Below, in pieces: positions 5,006-8,340 of a stretch of 8,340 bases of DNA. How positions within the stretch are numbered: position 1 is the first letter of the stretch; each line of letters starts with the position of its first letter. The translations under genes were made by a program, and so were the position numbers. The stretch comes from Planctomycetota bacterium (GTDB lineage: Bacteria; Planctomycetota; Planctomycetia; Pirellulales; S012-138). The stretch is taken from the NCBI GenBank assembly GCA_026982835.1, contig JALSGI010000862.1, forward strand, positions 1 to 8,340. Reading direction: 5' to 3'. A model generated the notes under the pieces. The model was not told where the DNA came from. It saw only the letters and a list, made by a program, of their open reading frames with translations, and did not search any database.

Positions 5006-5696
5006 AGACGCCCGAGAAATCCTCTGCCGTGTGCTGGAGGAGCCCGACATCAGCAAAAAGCTACATCAAGAACGCTCACGGTTAGAAAAGTTTAAAAAAT
5101 TTGGAAATCAAGATCAGCAAAACGCTCTGGCCGAACCTTTTCGATCGGGTCGTTTCCAGTTGCGATTGAGCTTGTCGGAGTTTCCAACCCAAGAGCAGTT
5201 GGTTCAGTTCGATTCACGGAGGAAGAAGCAATCCTGGTTCAAGCAATGGTACTCCTTCATCGGCGGGGAATGGCTGGAGGAGTGGGTGGCCCAACAGATT
5301 CGGTCTCTCCAGCTTTCCCCGCAACTGGAAGTCCGCGTGGGGGTGCAGACTTTCCGAGGAGAAGAGCGGACGCAGTTGGAAATAGATGTCGTTGTGGTGC
5401 GGGGATATCGATCCTACTTTCTTTCCTGTACCACTTCCGGGGAAAAGTCTCTCTGCAAATCGAAGCTCTTTGAGGTGGCCACCCGGGCCCGACAGCTCGG
5501 GGGCGATCTGGCCCGGGCCGCCCTGGTGTGTCTGGCCAAGTCCGATACCGCCTCGGCCCTTCAGAAGGACATTGAAGACATGTGGGGAGCAAGCAACACG
5601 CCTCAGGTCTTCGGCCTGGAGGATGTCCGCTGCTGGTCCGACTGCGGTGACAAGCAACCGAACCTTTCTCGATTGAAGGAGTGGCTGGAGAGCTGA
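4932..5696 (+). CDS. nuclease part of the frameshifted Card1/Can2-like effector (PD-(D/E)xK-type)
   Basis: From the in-frame ATG this is 254 residues, but that ATG has no Shine-Dalgarno and probably is not a true start. The sequence continues the CARF protein as residues 147-400. Residues 1-90 form a linker and helical or winged-helix-like section. Residues 105-200 carry the restriction-endonuclease-like fold: GGEWLEEWV (111-119, helix with acidic residues), QLEIDVVVVRGYRSYFLSCTT (148-168, with Asp152) and KLFEVATRARQLGG (178-191). The fold is that of DUF1887/Card1/Can2 nucleases, which cut nucleic acid when CARF binds cyclic tetra-adenylate. The ExK half of the active site, expected about 14 residues after Asp152, reads S-C-T-T. 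Nearby lysines (172, 176, 178) might compensate. The stop is one base before the cas10 ATG, implying coupled translation. A stretch around 5076-5125 is clearly more AT-rich than its surroundings. Confidence 0.82.
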   Translation: METIFALHGVLPQPRKPKQPAPTPKDAREILCRVLEEPDISKKLHQERSRLEKFKKFGNQDQQNALAEPFRSGRFQLRLSLSEFPTQEQLVQFDSRRKKQSWFKQWYSFIGGEWLEEWVAQQIRSLQLSPQLEVRVGVQTFRGEERTQLEIDVVVVRGYRSYFLSCTTSGEKSLCKSKLFEVATRARQLGGDLARAALVCLAKSDTASALQKDIEDMWGASNTPQVFGLEDVRCWSDCGDKQPNLSRLKEWLES

Positions 5697-5697
5697 A

Positions 5698-7362
5698 ATG
5701 CCTGTGCTGACCGGAATCGACGTGCTGGGGATCCAGCGTTACGTTTTCGCCTCGAACCGGCTGCGGGACGTGCTGGCCGCCTCCTGGATGGTGAGACACG
5801 TTACCGAGCAAACGACGCTTTGCCAGATAAATCCGCATCCGCAATCGACCCTGCTTGCCGCCGGTGGAAATGCCATCCTGGAGTTTGCAAACCTCGTGGA
5901 GGCCAAGCAGTGGACCGCCCGCTACACACGCCGCCTGCTGGAAGAGGCCCCCGGGCTGGAAGTGGCCCTGGTCCACCTGGAATACGCCCCGGGAAAGCTG
6001 GCTGCGGCGCTAAAAGCCCTGGCCATCCGGCTGGCCCGGGCCAAGCTCCAGCGCCGCCCGCACGCTCCGCAACTGGGGCTTGGTGTCACGGCCGCCTGTT
6101 CCATTACCGGCCAGCCGGCCACTACGTTGGACCGGAAAGAGGGGGCCCCTCTCTCGCTGCAAATCCAGCGCCTGCGAGACAACCAGGTGCAGCAGGAGGC
6201 CTTAGCGAGATGGGACCAATTCCTGCAAGATCTGGTCCTGCAACACGCCTCCTGCTGGACGCCCCAGTTCCCACAGGATCTGGACCGCATGGGCCGCACC
6301 TTTGGGGAAACCAGTCTGGTGGGTGTGGTGCACGTGGACGGCAACGGCGTGGGGCAGGCCATCACCGCCTGGCTGGAGCGTTGTATCGATGAGGAACTTG
6401 ACGATGACACGGTCCGGGAGCAGTACGAAGAGTGGTCCGACGCCATCGACAAATTGGGCCGAAGCGTTCTGCAGGCGATCGTGCAGCGGGTGGCCGATTG
6501 CGTGGTCGCCAAGAAAGACTCTTCGGGGCAGGGGCGGCCCAAGCTTTGCGGCACGCCGCCCAAGCTGGGGTTTCCACTGTGCGAATTCAGCGACCCGCAA
6601 ACCCCACACAGCGTCTTTCTGCCGCTGCGGCCGATCTTGCTGGGCGGGGACGACCTGACGTTGGTTTGCGACGGGCGCATCGCCCTGGACCTGGCCGCGA
6701 CCGCCCTGCGGGAGTTTGAGACACCTTCCATTCCCCACCTGGGCGAAGGTGGGAAAGAGCTCAAACTGACCGCTTGTGCCGGAGTGGCGCTGGTCCGGGC
6801 TCACGCCCCCTTTTACCGCAGTTACCAGCTGGCCGAAAGCCTGTGCACATCGGCCAAGCGCACCCGACGGAAGCAGAACCAGGAACTGGGCACTGAAACC
6901 GGTGGATGGCTCGACTGGCACCTCGGCCCGGCACGTCCCGGCGAAGCAATCCACGAGCTGCGGGACCGGGAGTACCAAAACCAAAACGGCTGTCTCACCA
7001 TGCGCCCGTATCCCCTGCGGGCCATCGTGGGGCGAGGAGAATCCTGGGAATGGTTTGACCAACAACTTCTCGGCCCTGGCCTTCAGGGGGCCGCCAGGCA
7101 AGGGTTTCGGGGGATGCCGGTTTGGGTCGAGAGCCGCAACCGCATCAAGCGACTCGGCACGCTGGTGGTCGAAGGTGGCGGTGCCGTGGCTCGCCAGCTT
7201 GCCGCGTGGAGAACCATCGAAAAAGGAATCTCCCTGCCCGGTGGGTTGCCCGATAGCGGCTTTCCCACAGAAAAAACCCCGCTGCTTGATGCCGTGGAAC
7301 TGCTGGATGTGCACATGCGCTTGGAGCCGGGTGCGGAGACCGACCGGAACCCACCTGCGTAA
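5698..7362 (+). CDS. cas10: Cas10, cyclic oligoadenylate synthase subunit lacking the HD domain (type III CRISPR, III-D-like)
   Basis: The protein has 554 residues and begins directly with the first palm-like part: GIDVLGIQRYVFASNRLRDVLAASW at residues 6-30, then AAGGNAILEF near 54. There is no N-terminal HD nuclease domain, so no Cas10-borne DNase is expected. The second palm holds VDGNGVGQ (213-220, Asp214 as likely metal ligand) and LLGGDDL (314-320, Asp318/Asp319), so ATP-to-cyclic-oligoadenylate synthesis should be intact. SYQLAESLCTSAKRTRRK (375-392) is a typical Cas10 palm-end motif. The central zinc-binding region seems reduced: C134-SITG retains one Cys where CxxC is usual. GGAG (5686-5689) precedes the ATG by eight bases and the upstream stop is one base away. 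Missing HD plus downstream csm3-like and csx10-like genes point to subtype III-D. Makarova and colleagues' classification describes III-D Cas10 as typically without HD. Confidence 0.92.
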   Translation: MPVLTGIDVLGIQRYVFASNRLRDVLAASWMVRHVTEQTTLCQINPHPQSTLLAAGGNAILEFANLVEAKQWTARYTRRLLEEAPGLEVALVHLEYAPGKLAAALKALAIRLARAKLQRRPHAPQLGLGVTAACSITGQPATTLDRKEGAPLSLQIQRLRDNQVQQEALARWDQFLQDLVLQHASCWTPQFPQDLDRMGRTFGETSLVGVVHVDGNGVGQAITAWLERCIDEELDDDTVREQYEEWSDAIDKLGRSVLQAIVQRVADCVVAKKDSSGQGRPKLCGTPPKLGFPLCEFSDPQTPHSVFLPLRPILLGGDDLTLVCDGRIALDLAATALREFETPSIPHLGEGGKELKLTACAGVALVRAHAPFYRSYQLAESLCTSAKRTRRKQNQELGTETGGWLDWHLGPARPGEAIHELRDREYQNQNGCLTMRPYPLRAIVGRGESWEWFDQQLLGPGLQGAARQGFRGMPVWVESRNRIKRLGTLVVEGGGAVARQLAAWRTIEKGISLPGGLPDSGFPTEKTPLLDAVELLDVHMRLEPGAETDRNPPA

Positions 7363-7388
7363 CCGTCCGAAGTTGGAGAAACCCAAAC

Positions 7389-8069
7389 ATGACCGTCCTG
7401 GCCCCTTCTTTCCTGCGGATCGAACTGCTCTCCGACACTACGTTCAGCCGTGGCGAAAGCTCGGCGGTGGCCGACATTGAAGTGGAGCGGGATCGCTGGG
7501 GCGTTCCTTACATCGGCGGCCGTACGGTGCGCGGGCTGCTGCGCGACTCGTGGCTTTCGATGCAGGACCACTTTCCCCAGCTCCACCAGGCGGCCCGACG
7601 CGTGCTGGGCGACAGCTTTGCCCTGGACGACACCTGCCGGTTGCGGATCGGAGATGCCGTGCTGCCGTCGCGGATGCTTTCCGTGGTGCGGGCAGCAGCC
7701 CAACGCAGTCGAAACGCGCTGCCGGCGATGGCGGTCTTGGATGGCTTTTCCACGCTCCGCTATCAGACGGCCGAAGACCGCGAAACCGGCGCGCCGGACG
7801 AAACCACGCTGCGGAGTTCCCGCGTGGTGCTGCGCGGATTTGCCTTCGATGCTCCGCTGCTTTGGCTCGACGGTTACCTGCCCTGCCAGCAGGACGTCCA
7901 GCTGCTGGCCCTCTGCGCGTTGGCCACGCGGCACGGAGGGCTGCTTCGCAACCGCGGCCGCGGGCACATTCGCATCACGCTCGTCGGCAGCTTGAACTAC
8001 ACCCGAGAATGCGTCGAGAAACTGAAAAAACAGCTCATCCAAGACGACAAACAAGAGGGCACCCCATGA
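7389..8069 (+). CDS. csm3: Csm3-like RAMP protein (Cas7 backbone subunit)
   Basis: This 226-residue protein has the RAMP (repeat-associated mysterious protein) signature. It opens with a beta-strand (SFLRIELLSDTTFSRGE, 7-23), followed by VADIEVERDRWGVPYIGGRTVRGLLRD at 27-53, the equivalent of the Csm3 segment ending in PyIPGSSLKG. A Gly/Arg-rich C-terminal loop, LLRNRGRGHIRITL, spans 185-198. Cas7 subunits line the crRNA and in many type III complexes cut target RNA every six bases using one Asp. Asp29, eleven residues before Pro40, is the best positional match to Csm3 Asp33. GGAG at 7375-7378 lies ten bases before the ATG, and cas10 ends 26 bases upstream. The stop overlaps the next start (ATGA). 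It is clearly RAMP; whether it is the Csm3 paralogue or another III-D Cas7 cannot be settled from one subunit. Confidence 0.82.
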   Translation: MTVLAPSFLRIELLSDTTFSRGESSAVADIEVERDRWGVPYIGGRTVRGLLRDSWLSMQDHFPQLHQAARRVLGDSFALDDTCRLRIGDAVLPSRMLSVVRAAAQRSRNALPAMAVLDGFSTLRYQTAEDRETGAPDETTLRSSRVVLRGFAFDAPLLWLDGYLPCQQDVQLLALCALATRHGGLLRNRGRGHIRITLVGSLNYTRECVEKLKKQLIQDDKQEGTP

Positions 8070-8340
8070 GCAACGCAAACGCCCCGGTTTACTGGCACTA
8101 CCGCTTGCACTTGGAATCCCCGGCGATCGTCACCACGGTTTCGGGCGATCCCAACAGCGCAGCCACGCAACTGTTTATCCCCGGCGGAACCATCCGCGGC
8201 GCCGTGGCTGCCCGGCTGCTGGGCGGTGGGGGTGGGAATTGTGGCAAAAGAGGCGATTGGGAGGGGTTTGACACGCTCATCCTCTCCGGCCAGGTGCGCT
8301 ACCTGCACGCCTACCCGGAAGCCGACGATGCCCGCACCTT
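8066..8340 (+). CDS. csx10: Csx10-like RAMP protein (Cas5 group), N-terminal 91 residues, cut by window edge
   Basis: The frame starts at the ATG of an ATGA overlap with the upstream gene, with GAGGG (8055-8059) six bases before it, and runs off the right edge. The visible part has the RAMP opening strand (YWHYRLHLESPAIVTT, 9-24), a GDPNSAATQLFIPGGTIRGAVAARLL segment (27-52, the IPGxxxRGAxA signature) and LILSGQVRYLHAYP (71-84). That last motif I associate with Csx10, where a strand follows the first glycine-rich region. Csx10 is the Cas5-like subunit that caps the 5' handle of the crRNA in subtype III-D. A glycine run (GGGGG at 53-57) lies in a likely loop. A Csm4-like or other Cas5-group protein is the main alternative. 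Confidence 0.8.
   Translation, partial: MSNANAPVYWHYRLHLESPAIVTTVSGDPNSAATQLFIPGGTIRGAVAARLLGGGGGNCGKRGDWEGFDTLILSGQVRYLHAYPEADDART

Noticed and set aside
6202..7386. Minus-strand frame of 394 codons across cas10
   Set aside because: It is antisense to the Cas10 palm motifs, and its sequence shows no coherent domain.

Overview
The window is GC-rich bacterial chromosome, most likely from a planctomycete and possibly a thermophilic one. That is an inference from three things: the protein at 2634-4082 has a conserved C-terminal domain that I associate with planctomycetes, the parvulin-type protein at 459-2384 is a large duplicated form, and the intergenic DNA is full of short GC hairpins. No rRNA, tRNA or marker gene confirms the taxonomy.

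Layout. 1-458 is non-coding and holds at least nine short inverted repeats. 459-2384 (minus strand) encodes a membrane-anchored SurA/PpiC-like protein with two tandem parvulin modules, both apparently without catalytic histidines. A divergent intergenic region (2385-2633) carries one promoter for each direction. 2634-4082 (plus strand) encodes a probable lipoprotein with a low-complexity linker and a conserved C-terminal domain. 4083-4492 is non-coding and contains a near-consensus promoter overlapped by a small palindrome, then a leader of about 270 bases.

From 4493 to the right edge is a compact plus-strand CRISPR type III operon. It holds a Card1/Can2-like CARF-nuclease (now split by a +1 frameshift at a C6 run), a cyclase-type Cas10 with a GGDD motif but no N-terminal HD nuclease domain, a Csm3-like RAMP (Cas7), and the start of a Csx10-like Cas5. 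The spacing is very tight: a 1-base gap, a 26-base gap, then an ATGA overlap. The HD-less Cas10 followed by csm3-like and csx10-like genes matches subtype III-D. The expected logic is that Cas7 and Csx10 build the crRNA-guided complex, target RNA activates the Cas10 palm to make cyclic oligoadenylate, and the CARF protein senses that signal and cuts nucleic acid. With no HD DNase on Cas10, defence would rest largely on this ancillary effector, so the frameshift in that gene is the most interesting point in the window. The rest of the operon, any adaptation genes and the CRISPR array lie outside; no CRISPR array is visible here.
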